This document shows, one piece after another, positions 24,604 through 33,645 of a DNA stretch of 64,000 bases. The stretch's first letter is position 1; each line of letters begins with the position of its first letter. The translations under genes were made by a program, and so were the position numbers. The DNA is taken from positions 1 to 64,000 of the forward strand of contig NZ_SSNZ01000001.1 of NCBI RefSeq assembly GCF_004801375.1, given 5' to 3'. The DNA comes from Flavobacterium supellecticarium (GTDB taxonomy: Bacteria; Bacteroidota; Bacteroidia; Flavobacteriales; Flavobacteriaceae). The notes under the pieces were generated by a model that saw only the letters and a list, made by a program, of their open reading frames with translations, was not told the origin of the DNA and did no database searches.

Positions 24604-27282
24604 CTAAAGCCAGGAACCAAATTTACGGATAAAGCGTTCCTTGGCGATTTGTACCAGAAAACAATACCCGATTAATATACCGATTAACCAGGGAAAATAG
24701 GCTAACGGTAACGATTGCAGGTTTACCGAATGCGCAAACGGCGTAAACGGAAGTAGCAACCCGATTAACATGACCAATGAAGTTAACGCAACTACGGGAG
24801 CGGTAGCCCAACTTTGCAGGAACGGAATTTTCCGGGTACGGATCATATGAACAATCAATACCTGTGAGAGCAAGCCTTCAACAAACCACCCGGTCTGAAA
24901 CAGCTGTTGGTGTTCGGGTGTATTCGCTTTAAAAACATAAAACAAAACGGCAAAAGTCATATAGTCGAATAGGGAACTTACCGGTCCGATATACAACATA
25001 AACCGACTAATACTGTTGGCGTCCCAATTTTGCGGTTTTTCCAGAAAGTCGTCGTCCATTCGGTCCCAGGGAATGGAGATTTGGGAAATGTCGTATAACA
25101 AATTCTGAATCAGTAATTGTATCGGTAACATCGGTAAAAACGGCAAAAATATACTGGCACCAAGCATACTGAACATATTGCCAAAATTACTACTGGTGGT
25201 CATCTTGATATATTTGATGATATTTCCGAAAGTCCGGCGGCCATAAATCACACCTTTTCGTAACACCATCAGATCTTTTTCCAATAAAATAATGTCGGCA
25301 CTTTCTTTAGCGATGTCAACAGCGGTATCCACCGAAATACCTACATCGGCGTTGCGCAAGGCCGGTGCATCGTTAATTCCGTCGCCCATAAAACCTACCG
25401 TATGACCTTGTTCCTGAAATAAGGTAACGATTCGGGATTTCTGTACCGGATTTAACTTGGCAAAGATACTGGTGGTTTTCAGACGTTTGCTTAATTGATC
25501 ATCGTTTAGTTGGGCGATTTCATTTCCCAATAAAACCTGATGAAACGGAATCCCTACGTCCCGGCATATTTTTTTGGTTACGATATCATTGTCGCCGGTT
25601 AATACTTTGATCGAAACACCGAGTTTTTGTAAACTTTCAATGGCTGGTTTGGCCGATGGTTTGGCCGGGTCGAGAAAGCCGATAAACCCGGTGAGTACCA
25701 TATTGCTTTCGTCGGCGATACTATAATTCGCACTTCGACTGTCGTATTCTTTAATCGCAACCAATAAAACGCGTAAACCGTCTTCGTTGAGTTTTTTAGA
25801 GGTTTGCATAACCGTAGCCCGGATACTATCGTCCAACGGTACTATGGCATCGTTTTCAATATGAATCTGTGCATTTTCGCCGGGATAAAAGGCATGAGAA
25901 CAAAGTCCCAACAGTTCTTCCACGGCGCCTTTACAAATGAGTAGCTGTTTCCCGTTTTTTTGTTCGAGTATGACACTCATACGACGGCGTTGAAAATCGA
26001 ATGGGATTTCGTCTACTTTACGGTAGTTTTCTTCCACTTTTAAATAATCGTGCAGTTCAACGTGTTCGAGCACCGCTACATCCAACAGGTTTTTAAGTCC
26101 GGTTTGGTGAAAGCTGTTAAAATAGGCCCATTTTAAAACTTCATCGTCTTCGTTTCCTAAAACGTTGAGGTGGCGTTCCAGGATAATTTTATCCATCGTA
26201 AGCGTACCGGTTTTATCGGTACACAAAATATCCATCGCGCCAATGTTTTGGATTGCGTTAAGCCGTTTGACGATCACTTTTCGTTTGCTCATGTTTTTGG
26301 CGCCTTTCGCAAGATTGGCAGTCACGATCATCGGAAGCATTTCCGGGGTTAATCCAACGGCAATGGCGATAGCAAAAAGCAACGCATCCAGCCAGTTGTT
26401 TTTGGTTACACCATTGATCACAAAAACCAGCGGAACCATAACCAGCATAAAGCGAATCAATAGCCAGCTTACTTTATTCACGCCTTTGTCGAAACTGGTT
26501 TCCGGACGTTTGCCGCTAATGGCTTTGCCAATTTTACCCAGATAGGTGTCTTTTCCGGTGGCAACAACAATAGCAGTTGCCGTACCACTAATAACGTTGG
26601 TTCCCATAAAACAGCAGTTGTCAAATTCCAACGGCGATTTGGTGTCGTTGACAACTATTGGGTTTTCCTGTTTTTCCAGTGGAAGCGATTCCCCGGTTAA
26701 AATCGCCTGACTCACAAAAAGGTCTTTCGATTGCAGAATGCGGATATCGGCCGGAATCATATCGCCGGCGCTTAGATACACCACATCACCCGGTACGATA
26801 TTTTTAAAATTAACTTCCTGTTTTCCGGCACTGCCACGCAATACGGTAGCCGTTGTTTCGACCATGTTTTTAAGTTCTTCGGCTGCTTTGTTACTGCTAA
26901 ATTCCTGCCAAAAACGGAGTAAGGAGCTTAAGAGAACCATAACACTCACCACGACTATGGTTTTATAATCCTGTTGTCCCGGTTCGGCCAGAATAATGTC
27001 CATTACAACCGAAATGATCAATAATACCAATAGTACAATGATAAACGGATTAATAAAGGCACTCCATAATTGGCTGTACCACGGATCGGGTTTTTCATGT
27101 AGAATCTCGTTTGATCCGTAAACTTTTCTTTTTTCGTCGGCCTGTGCTTCGGACAATCCTTCCGGCCGACTTTCTAATAAGGCGTAAATAGTAGTGGTAT
27201 CGGCTTTTGCTATTTCGCTAAGCCGGTTGGTTTCAAAAACCGGAAAACCTTTTGGGGCGATTTTTATTTTTGAGCTAAACAT
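24604..27282 (-). CDS. mgtA: Magnesium-translocating P-type ATPase
   Basis: 892 residues, full length for P3B magnesium pumps (MgtA/MgtB). The actuator LTGES motif is at 195-199, the phosphorylated Asp356 in DKTGTLT, the MgtA-type membrane motif VGLTPEMLPMIV near 309-320, and the hinge GDGINDAPAL. It imports Mg2+ at the inner membrane. The 4-Cys or Lys-rich ends seen in other metal P-type pumps are absent. Upstream lies a ~290-base leader with a short open frame (27310-27471), which suggests control beyond the promoter. Confidence 0.94.
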   Translation of the reverse strand: MFSSKIKIAPKGFPVFETNRLSEIAKADTTTIYALLESRPEGLSEAQADEKRKVYGSNEILHEKPDPWYSQLWSAFINPFIIVLLVLLIISVVMDIILAEPGQQDYKTIVVVSVMVLLSSLLRFWQEFSSNKAAEELKNMVETTATVLRGSAGKQEVNFKNIVPGDVVYLSAGDMIPADIRILQSKDLFVSQAILTGESLPLEKQENPIVVNDTKSPLEFDNCCFMGTNVISGTATAIVVATGKDTYLGKIGKAISGKRPETSFDKGVNKVSWLLIRFMLVMVPLVFVINGVTKNNWLDALLFAIAIAVGLTPEMLPMIVTANLAKGAKNMSKRKVIVKRLNAIQNIGAMDILCTDKTGTLTMDKIILERHLNVLGNEDDEVLKWAYFNSFHQTGLKNLLDVAVLEHVELHDYLKVEENYRKVDEIPFDFQRRRMSVILEQKNGKQLLICKGAVEELLGLCSHAFYPGENAQIHIENDAIVPLDDSIRATVMQTSKKLNEDGLRVLLVAIKEYDSRSANYSIADESNMVLTGFIGFLDPAKPSAKPAIESLQKLGVSIKVLTGDNDIVTKKICRDVGIPFHQVLLGNEIAQLNDDQLSKRLKTTSIFAKLNPVQKSRIVTLFQEQGHTVGFMGDGINDAPALRNADVGISVDTAVDIAKESADIILLEKDLMVLRKGVIYGRRTFGNIIKYIKMTTSSNFGNMFSMLGASIFLPFLPMLPIQLLIQNLLYDISQISIPWDRMDDDFLEKPQNWDANSISRFMLYIGPVSSLFDYMTFAVLFYVFKANTPEHQQLFQTGWFVEGLLSQVLIVHMIRTRKIPFLQSWATAPVVALTSLVMLIGLLLPFTPFAHSVNLQSLPLAYFPWLIGILIGYCFLVQIAKERFIRKFGSWL

Positions 27283-27309
27283 TCGGATACTTTTTTAAGA
27301 TTGGTTTTG

Positions 27310-27471
27310 TTACAAGCGGATTTCGTTCGAACACGATTTCCTGCCTATGGTTTCGGCTAAAAAAGAATCCAGGTCAAGTCCTAGAAAAGTATCGTAATTT
27401 TTAACCGGCTGTTCTTTTTTAACCGGTCTGAAAAAGCTAATGATTGAAAAGAAGATTTTCATGACATCCAT
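27310..27471 (-). CDS. Small ORF in the mgtA leader
   Basis: A 53-residue frame starting MDVMKIFFSIISFFRPVKKEQ and ending 27 bases before the mgtA ATG. An alternative start at 27462 gives 50 residues (MKIFFSIISF). The first third is hydrophobic and is followed by two Pro-Val-Lys groups (RPVKKEQPVKNY). No known domain. It could be a small membrane protein co-expressed with MgtA or a leader peptide whose translation controls the pump; the sequence alone does not decide. Confidence 0.45.
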   Translation of the reverse strand: MDVMKIFFSIISFFRPVKKEQPVKNYDTFLGLDLDSFLAETIGRKSCSNEIRL

Positions 27472-27579
27472 GTTTTTGTCGCTATAAGACAAACAACATT
27501 GGCTTGTCTTTATAATGAAATGTTAGTACTTAATTCGGGATAATCGTCCATGATTATAATTATTGTTAAGGCAAAAGTA
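27472..27579 (-). promoter_or_regulatory. mgtA upstream region with -7 box and hairpin
   Basis: On the minus strand a TACTTTTG box (27579-27572) fits the flavobacterial -7 consensus; no well-placed TTG was found. A 7-bp stem AAGACAA / TTGTCTT (27486-27492 with 27504-27510) lies just before the small ORF. If the box is used, the mgtA leader is about 285 bases long. Confidence 0.45.
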
Positions 27580-27893
27580 AGGCACAAATTCGAACAGGGC
27601 TGTTAGAGATACTTTAGAATAGTATTAGAAAAATATTAGAGCGCCTGTTTTATACTTTAAATGTAATTAAGGAATATAATTATTATTCAGTAATATAAGA
27701 CTTAAAATTTTATTAGTAATAAAAATTAGGCTTTAAAAAGTTAGTAAAGCGATGTTTTTTTAGTAATTTAGGTAGCACGATCCCCAAAACCCAAATTCCT
27801 ATGACTACAATTATTTTTAGCGATGCTATTCCTGGCAGTATCCGGTATTCCAAAACCGGAAATGATTCCGATAACCTATAATGCTCCGGTAGT
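27580..27893. other. AT-rich intergenic region between mgtA and the FIST operon
   Basis: This 314-base stretch separates two divergent units. I see no conserved gene, RNA gene or clear terminator in it. A 26-codon frame at 27800-27880 overlaps nothing but has no support. The promoter of the FIST operon should lie here, but no good TAnnTTTG match was found. Confidence 0.5.
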
Positions 27894-29036
27894 ATGAAAA
27901 CGGCTTTGTTATGTTATCAGGACGGAGCTTTTACCAGTATCAGAAACGATGAGGCACTCGTTTTTTCCGAAGCACAACTGGTAATGGGCTTTGGCGCACC
28001 TGAATTGGTTCGCGCCCCGGAATCCTACGATTTTTTAAAACAACAGTTTCCTGCTGCCAATATCGTTTTATGTTCGTCTTCCGGTGAGATTTACGAAAAG
28101 GAAGTGCGAGACGGTACCATTACCATCAGTGCCAGTACATTTGTGTCTACAACGATGGCAACAGCTATGGTTGCTATCGATGATTTTACATCGGCCTATG
28201 AAGCCGGTAAAGCACTTATCCAACGTATGCCCATTGCGGGGTTGCGATTGGTATTGGTGTTGTCCGACGGTGGAAAAGTGAACGGAAGTGAGCTGGTAAA
28301 AGGGATGAATGCCGTAAAACCGGATCATGTATTGATCACAGGTGGATTGGCGGGCGATGCCGATCGGTTTGAAAAGACCTATGTCGGATTAAACGGCTAT
28401 CCCGAATCGGGAAAAATTGTTGCAATTGGTTTTTATGGCGAAAAACTCGTCTTGTCGCACGGTTCGTTAGGAGGATGGGAGGCTTTTGGATTGGAACGCA
28501 CTGTAACCCGATCCGAACAAAACATCGTTTATGAAATTGATCATAAAAATGCCTTGGATTTGTATATCAATTACCTCGGGGAATATGCCGCCGAATTACC
28601 CGGATCAGCTTTGCTTTTTCCGTTGTCGCTCACGTTGGAAGGTAGCGACGAAACGGTGGTGCGTACCATACTCTCTATTGATAACGTAGCCAAAACGATG
28701 ACGTTCGCCGGGGATTTACCCGAAGGCGCTAAGGTGAAATTTATGAAAGCAAATTTTGATAAACTGATCGATGCTGCCAGTGATGCCGCCGGTTCCTGTC
28801 TTACGATAACTCAGGCCAGTCCTAAGCTAGCATTATTGATCAGTTGTGTGGGACGGAAAATAATATTAGGAAACAGAATAGAGGAAGAGGTCGAGGCCGT
28901 AGCCGAGATGTTTGGCGCACAAACAGTAGTAACCGGATTTTATTCCTACGGAGAGATATCGCCTTTACAGCCTTTTTCAAATTGTGAATTTCATAACCAG
29001 ACGATGACAATCACAGGACTTAATGAAATGGAATAA
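27894..29036 (+). CDS. FIST domain sensory protein (NosP-like)
   Basis: 380 residues with an N-terminal FIST domain (about 30-220; NIVLCSSSGEIYEKEV, VLVLSDGGKVNGSELVKGMN, ITGGLAGDADRFEKTYVGL) and a C-terminal FIST_C domain (about 225-365; CVGRKIILGNRIEEEVEAV, GFYSYGEISP). No signal peptide or membrane span. FIST proteins are small-molecule sensors; the NosP members bind haem and sense nitric oxide through a partner kinase. The next gene, a hybrid histidine kinase, begins 2 bases after this stop, so the two almost certainly work together. Ligand not shown by sequence. Confidence 0.88.
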   Translation: MKTALLCYQDGAFTSIRNDEALVFSEAQLVMGFGAPELVRAPESYDFLKQQFPAANIVLCSSSGEIYEKEVRDGTITISASTFVSTTMATAMVAIDDFTSAYEAGKALIQRMPIAGLRLVLVLSDGGKVNGSELVKGMNAVKPDHVLITGGLAGDADRFEKTYVGLNGYPESGKIVAIGFYGEKLVLSHGSLGGWEAFGLERTVTRSEQNIVYEIDHKNALDLYINYLGEYAAELPGSALLFPLSLTLEGSDETVVRTILSIDNVAKTMTFAGDLPEGAKVKFMKANFDKLIDAASDAAGSCLTITQASPKLALLISCVGRKIILGNRIEEEVEAVAEMFGAQTVVTGFYSYGEISPLQPFSNCEFHNQTMTITGLNEME

Positions 29037-29038
29037 CT

Positions 29039-32000
29039 ATGACGTATCATAAACTATTACAACGACAAATCAATAAGTATTTGCCTAAAGCACTTCAGCA
29101 CGATAACGATTTGAACGATTTTCTGGCGGTTATTGATGCGACGTACCGCAGTTCTGAAAAAGAGAAGAACATCATGCATCACGCTTTTCAGGAAAGTGAA
29201 CGGGAATATAACGAAGTACACGACAGCCTGAAAAAGGAATACGAGCTTAAAAAACGATCGATCGATAATTTATATGATAGTTTACAGCAAATTAATGAAA
29301 CACCTATCGCAATTAGCGATCAGGAGAAAAACGACCTGTTGTTTATTTCCGGTTATCTGAGCGAGCAGATTAACAAACGAAAAGCATCCGAAGAAAGCCT
29401 GAACCATACCATTCAGTTGCTTAAAACGCTTCTAGCGAATCTTCAGTCGGGGATTATGGTGGAAGATAAAAATCGGAATATACTATTCGCAAATCAGCTG
29501 TTTTGCGACTTTTTTGCGTTGGGGAGAACACCCGACGATCTGATTGGAGCGGATTGTAAGGCTATTGTGGCCGAACGTAGTCATTTGTTTAAAGATCCCG
29601 TACTGTTTAAAAAACGTTTCGAAACGGTTTTTAAAAACAAAATGATGGTGACCAACGAGATTATGGAAACCGCCGACGGGCATTTTTTTGAGCGGGATCA
29701 TATTCCGATTCTGGTAAACGGAGCCTTAATGGGGCATCTGTGGAAATATACCGATGTGACCGAACGGGAAAACGCACTTTCTCTGATCGAAGAGAGTGAA
29801 GCACGCAATCGTTTGATCATGAATGCGTCGCTGAATGCGATTATTACGATCGACAGTAAAGGAAAAATCACCTTTTGGAACCGCCAGGCCGAAAAAATGT
29901 TTGGCTGGTCACAGTTGGAAGTTCGGGGTAAGAATCTGGCCGAAACCATTATACCGGAACGCTATGTGATCAGACACAACGAAGGATTAAAACGCTATCT
30001 GGAAACCGGAGAAGGACCGGTTTTAAATAAACGAATCGAGCTGAGCGGACTAAACCGCGCCGGAAATGAATTTCCTATTGAGCTTTCGATTTTGCCAATC
30101 GAACACAACGGGAAAAAGTTTTTCTGCGCTTTTATTCAGGATATCTCCGAACGTAAAAAAGCCGAAAACAGTCTGAAAGCACAGGAGGAGAAATACCGGA
30201 ATATTATCGCCAATATGAATATGGGACTTATCGAAGTGGATCGCGATGAAAATATCCTGTATGCGAACCAGGGCTTTTTGTCGATTTCGGGATATGAACT
30301 GGACGAAATCCTCGGGAAATATGCCCCGGATTTATTTATGTTTGAAGAGCATCTGGAATTGGTGAAAACCAAACGGAAATTACGGGAAAAAGGGATTTCG
30401 AATTTGTTTCAGATACCGGTTAAAAATAAAAAAGGCGAAAAACGCTGGTGGGCGATTAGCGGCGGACCAAATTATGACGATAACGGACAATGGATCGGTT
30501 CGATAGGAATCCATCTCGATATTACGGAACAAAAACGCTTGGAGATTGCCCTGAAAGATCAGAAAATAAAAGCACAGCAGGCTTCCAAATCGAAGGAAGC
30601 ATTTCTGGCGCAAATGAGCCACGAAATCCGGACGCCTTTAAATGCGATTGTCGGTTTTCTTAGAGAATTAGGAAAACAACAGCTCACATCAACCCAACGG
30701 GATTATATCAACAACAGCGAAATTGCATCCAAACACCTTTTGGCCATTATCAATAACGTACTGGACATTTCGAAGATCGAAGCCGGTGAAATGACGTTAG
30801 AGAATACTGATTTCGTTTTGGAAAATACCATCGGAAACGTAATTACCGTTTTAAGTCCGAAAGCACAGGAAAAAGGATTAACTGTTACTAAAAACGTAGC
30901 ACCGGAAGTGAGTAAGGTTTTAAAAGGGGACGAACTCCGACTGGAACAGATCTTGTTTAACCTGTTGGGAAATGCAATTAAATTTACCGCTAGCGGAGCC
31001 ATTAGCATCAACTGTGTTTTGGAAAATGAAGAAACCGGATGGCAAAAAATTAAAATATCGGTACAAGACACCGGAATCGGAATGGATGCCGGTTATATGA
31101 AAAATATCTTTAAAAAGTTTTCGCAGGAAGACAAAGCCATGACGACCAAAAAATATGGCGGCACCGGATTGGGTATGTTTATCACCAAAGAATTGGTGGA
31201 ACTGATGAAAGGGCGGATTGAAATTGAAAGTGAAAAAGGAAACGGAACAACCTTTCACGTATACCTGAAACTGGAAGAAGGAAATCCGGAAAAAATACAG
31301 ACAGCCGGACGAAAAATGGAACCCGGAAGTCTTAAGGATGTTTCGGTTTTATTGGTAGAAGACAATATATTGAACCGTATGGTGGCTCAGAATTCACTCA
31401 AATATTACAACTGTCAGGTAGAAGAAGCCGAAAACGGTTTAAAGGCACTGGAAATTTTAAAACAGCGAAAATTCGATATTATTCTGATGGATATTCAGAT
31501 GCCGGAAATGAATGGAATCGAAGCGACACTGGCGATCCGTAACGAATTAAAACTAAATACGCCAATAATTGCGCTTACGGCCAATGCTTTTAAAACCGAA
31601 ATAGACCGTTGTTATGCTGCGGGCATGAACGATTATGTCACCAAACCGTTTGACGAAGCGTTATTGGTAGGGCTCATCGCTAAATATACCGTACAAAATC
31701 GGATGATCGCGCCGGAAGTACCGGAATTGAAGTTATACGATCTGGATATGTTACGGGAATTGTCGGGTAACAGTTCTGATTTTGTTCGGGAGGTGGTCCA
31801 TGTTTTTAGGACACAGGTGACCGAACTGATCGATTGCGGGGAAAAGGCTATGGAAAATGGGAATTTTTCCGAATTGGGAAAACTGATTCATAAAATCAGG
31901 CCGAGTGTGGAAAGCTTAAAAATCAATAGCATTGCCGAGGATTTGAAATCGTTGGAACAAAAGACAAAAGAAAGTCAGGAGGATCCTTCGCGGGTAGCGT

Positions 32001-32068
32001 TATATCTTTTTGTAAAAGAAAAGCTGGAAACCGTAGTGGCGCAATTGCAAAAATACGAACTCGATTAA
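29039..32068 (+). CDS. Multi-PAS hybrid histidine kinase with receiver and Hpt-like domain
   Basis: 1009 residues with no membrane span. In order: helical N-terminus with coiled coil (about 1-125); three PAS domains (about 130-245, 255-375, 385-500); HisKA with phospho-acceptor His528 (MSHEIRTPLN); HATPase (N-box NLLGNAIKFT near 641, GTGLGMF near 708); receiver with Asp818 (LMDIQMPEMNG) and Lys869; C-terminal helical bundle with His951 (LIHKIRPSVESL), which looks like a phosphotransfer Hpt domain. A complete cytoplasmic phosphorelay in one protein. The FIST protein upstream is the likely input; the output regulator is not in the window. Confidence 0.92.
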   Translation: MTYHKLLQRQINKYLPKALQHDNDLNDFLAVIDATYRSSEKEKNIMHHAFQESEREYNEVHDSLKKEYELKKRSIDNLYDSLQQINETPIAISDQEKNDLLFISGYLSEQINKRKASEESLNHTIQLLKTLLANLQSGIMVEDKNRNILFANQLFCDFFALGRTPDDLIGADCKAIVAERSHLFKDPVLFKKRFETVFKNKMMVTNEIMETADGHFFERDHIPILVNGALMGHLWKYTDVTERENALSLIEESEARNRLIMNASLNAIITIDSKGKITFWNRQAEKMFGWSQLEVRGKNLAETIIPERYVIRHNEGLKRYLETGEGPVLNKRIELSGLNRAGNEFPIELSILPIEHNGKKFFCAFIQDISERKKAENSLKAQEEKYRNIIANMNMGLIEVDRDENILYANQGFLSISGYELDEILGKYAPDLFMFEEHLELVKTKRKLREKGISNLFQIPVKNKKGEKRWWAISGGPNYDDNGQWIGSIGIHLDITEQKRLEIALKDQKIKAQQASKSKEAFLAQMSHEIRTPLNAIVGFLRELGKQQLTSTQRDYINNSEIASKHLLAIINNVLDISKIEAGEMTLENTDFVLENTIGNVITVLSPKAQEKGLTVTKNVAPEVSKVLKGDELRLEQILFNLLGNAIKFTASGAISINCVLENEETGWQKIKISVQDTGIGMDAGYMKNIFKKFSQEDKAMTTKKYGGTGLGMFITKELVELMKGRIEIESEKGNGTTFHVYLKLEEGNPEKIQTAGRKMEPGSLKDVSVLLVEDNILNRMVAQNSLKYYNCQVEEAENGLKALEILKQRKFDIILMDIQMPEMNGIEATLAIRNELKLNTPIIALTANAFKTEIDRCYAAGMNDYVTKPFDEALLVGLIAKYTVQNRMIAPEVPELKLYDLDMLRELSGNSSDFVREVVHVFRTQVTELIDCGEKAMENGNFSELGKLIHKIRPSVESLKINSIAEDLKSLEQKTKESQEDPSRVALYLFVKEKLETVVAQLQKYELD

Positions 32069-32097
32069 GGGAAGCAATTCCGGGACAATATTGTTTT

Positions 32098-32132
32098 TAA
32101 AGGTTTCGTTGAGGTGATCGCCGAAACCTTTA
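32098..32132. other. Hairpin after the hybrid kinase
   Basis: Perfect 11-bp stem TAAAGGTTTCG / CGAAACCTTTA with a 13-base loop, 30 bases after the kinase stop. It lacks a T-run, so it is a weak terminator or an mRNA 3'-end structure. Confidence 0.5.
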
Positions 32133-32303
32133 AGAACGTTGTATCAAAAAAAGCTGGTTATGGTTCTTTAAAATTCCAGTCGGAGGTTCCACTGATGGGT
32201 GTGGTTGTAAAAACACCGCATTCGAATGTTCTTCAAGTTTTCCGTTGTGAAGCACAAACACCTGATCGGCATTTTTGATCGTCTCCGGATTTCGGGTAAC
32301 CGA
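32130..32303 (-). pseudogene. Remnant of an ABC transporter ATPase domain
   Basis: Minus-strand translation gives VTRNPETIKNADQVFVLHNG then KLEEH, which matches the end of ABC ATPase domains, where the switch-His segment is followed by (T)IKNADQI-x-VL-x-NGK-x-x-E. Nothing of the Walker motifs or signature remains: a stop codon lies directly before VTRN and the 57-residue frame degenerates after LEEH. A clean decay fragment of a former exporter gene, 46 bases beyond the stop of the next minus-strand gene. Confidence 0.7.
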
Positions 32304-32348
32304 TCATGATTCAAAACAGGATTTTAAATTATAAGTTTAGCATTATTC

Positions 32349-33083
32349 TCATTGAAATAAAGAAGTTAATTTTTTCCAGAGACTTTTCTTTTTTAAAGCA
32401 GGAACAACTGCCCCTACAGTAATTTCGATGTTACGAGATAGCATGGTAACTTTTATTTCGTTATTATTTAAGATATCGTTGGATGCAATTTCTTGCTGAA
32501 TTGTTTCGAAACTTATAAAACGGGTTTCTATCATTATCGGTGTATCCAGCATTGATTTTGGGATTTCTATTTCAAATTTCCCATCCATATCGGATTGGGA
32601 ATGGAGCCAATTATGATCTTTAACCATTATAGAAGCTCCGGGTAAAGGTAGTCCTCCTTCTATTACAACTCCACGAATGGTTACTACATGTATAGTGTCT
32701 GCCAAAGGTGTTGTTAGTATTTCAGTACTTTTTTTGGGTGTAACTACAGATGAAGAAATAGGATGCTCTTGTGCAGAAGTCGTAGTATAATTGAATAACG
32801 CTAAAAAAGTGCCTGCTAAAGAGCCAAATAAATGCGATTTTGATTGTGGCGTTTCGTTTAAAATAAATTTGTTCAGTTGATCATTTCTAAAACGGCCACA
32901 GATTTTTGCTCCTTGGGTTCCTTGTATTATCGCATGGATTTCTGAATTGCTTTTTTGCGTAAAATCAATGACATTTTTGGAACAACTATGACAATAACGC
33001 CCCGTTAGATTCTGATCCATTGTCGACCAAGATTCCGAACAGGGTTTTGGAATGGTAATACTATAGTTATCGGAGGTTTTCAT
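32349..33083 (-). CDS. CPR-domain protein with cytoplasmic Cys motif
   Basis: 244 residues. The N-terminal part (about 1-75) has a cysteine pattern (PCSESW, GRYCHSCSK, KICGRF) like the zinc-ribbon-type N-termini found in Bacteroidota TonB-like anchors. One hydrophobic span follows (about 85-102), then a carboxypeptidase-regulatory-like beta-sandwich (TIRGVVIEGGLPLPGASIMV ... DMDGKFEIEIPKS). The C-terminus is basic (KKKSLWKKL). The domain is paralogous to the next gene. Not a full TonB-dependent receptor; it may be a surface or signalling component. Function unknown. Confidence 0.75.
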   Translation of the reverse strand: MKTSDNYSITIPKPCSESWSTMDQNLTGRYCHSCSKNVIDFTQKSNSEIHAIIQGTQGAKICGRFRNDQLNKFILNETPQSKSHLFGSLAGTFLALFNYTTTSAQEHPISSSVVTPKKSTEILTTPLADTIHVVTIRGVVIEGGLPLPGASIMVKDHNWLHSQSDMDGKFEIEIPKSMLDTPIMIETRFISFETIQQEIASNDILNNNEIKVTMLSRNIEITVGAVVPALKKKSLWKKLTSLFQ

Positions 33084-33123
33084 CTGGATTATTTTAAATG
33101 CGTTTTACCTCTTCAAACGAGAA

Positions 33124-33585
33124 TTAGAGGTTTTTCTTTTTTATGGGGATACAGCCTATAACTGTATTTTGTACCCCAACCATATTGATTGCTATAGGAT
33201 CCTTTTTTCTAATTTCTTTACTTGTTATTTCTTGAGTGTAGGTTTGAAATCCGGGATACGAAGCCTGTAAAGCAATCCCTTTTTTTACGGACGATTTAGG
33301 AAAAGTAATTTCAAAATTTCCATCATTATCTGTTGTAGTTTTAGACCACTCGTAACCGATGAGTTCTATATTAACTTGGGGTATTGGAAGTTCTCCTTCA
33401 CTAACGGTACCTTTGATGGTAATTAATTGATCGGATTTTTTTGCCATTTCCGAAGACATTCTAGATGTAACGGATTGTTCCTGAGCAACGATGTGACCGG
33501 GCATGAATAAACTTATAGCGCCAATAAATAATAGTCCGTATAGGGATTTTAGGGGCGTGTTGGTAGTGTTGTTTACGTATTTCAT
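33124..33585 (-). CDS. Secreted CPR-domain protein
   Basis: 153 residues from the ATG at 33585 (MKYVNNTTNTPLK); the open frame back to 33609 adds nothing recognisable. An N-terminal signal or membrane anchor (LLFIGAISLFMPGHIVA) is followed by one carboxypeptidase-regulatory-like domain: TIKGTVSEGELPIPQVNIEL, DNDGNFEITFPKS. It aligns well with the C-terminal domain of the next gene downstream on the same strand, so the two are paralogs. It lacks the Cys motif of its partner. Located right after a two-component system. Function unknown. Confidence 0.78.
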   Translation of the reverse strand: MKYVNNTTNTPLKSLYGLLFIGAISLFMPGHIVAQEQSVTSRMSSEMAKKSDQLITIKGTVSEGELPIPQVNIELIGYEWSKTTTDNDGNFEITFPKSSVKKGIALQASYPGFQTYTQEITSKEIRKKDPIAINMVGVQNTVIGCIPIKKKNL

Positions 33586-33645
33586 GGCTGTAAAAGTATT
33601 TAATATCATAAATATATGAATTTATCCTTTATGTGTGAAAAAAAA

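Noticed and set aside
24588..24610. CTTTAGT / ACTAAAG repeat between DUF4421 and mgtA
   Set aside because: Too short and weak, overlapping a stop codon; not called as a terminator.
27800..27880. 26-codon frame starting MTTIIFSDAIPGSIRY
   Set aside because: Short, overlaps the presumed FIST promoter region and has no support beyond an ATG.
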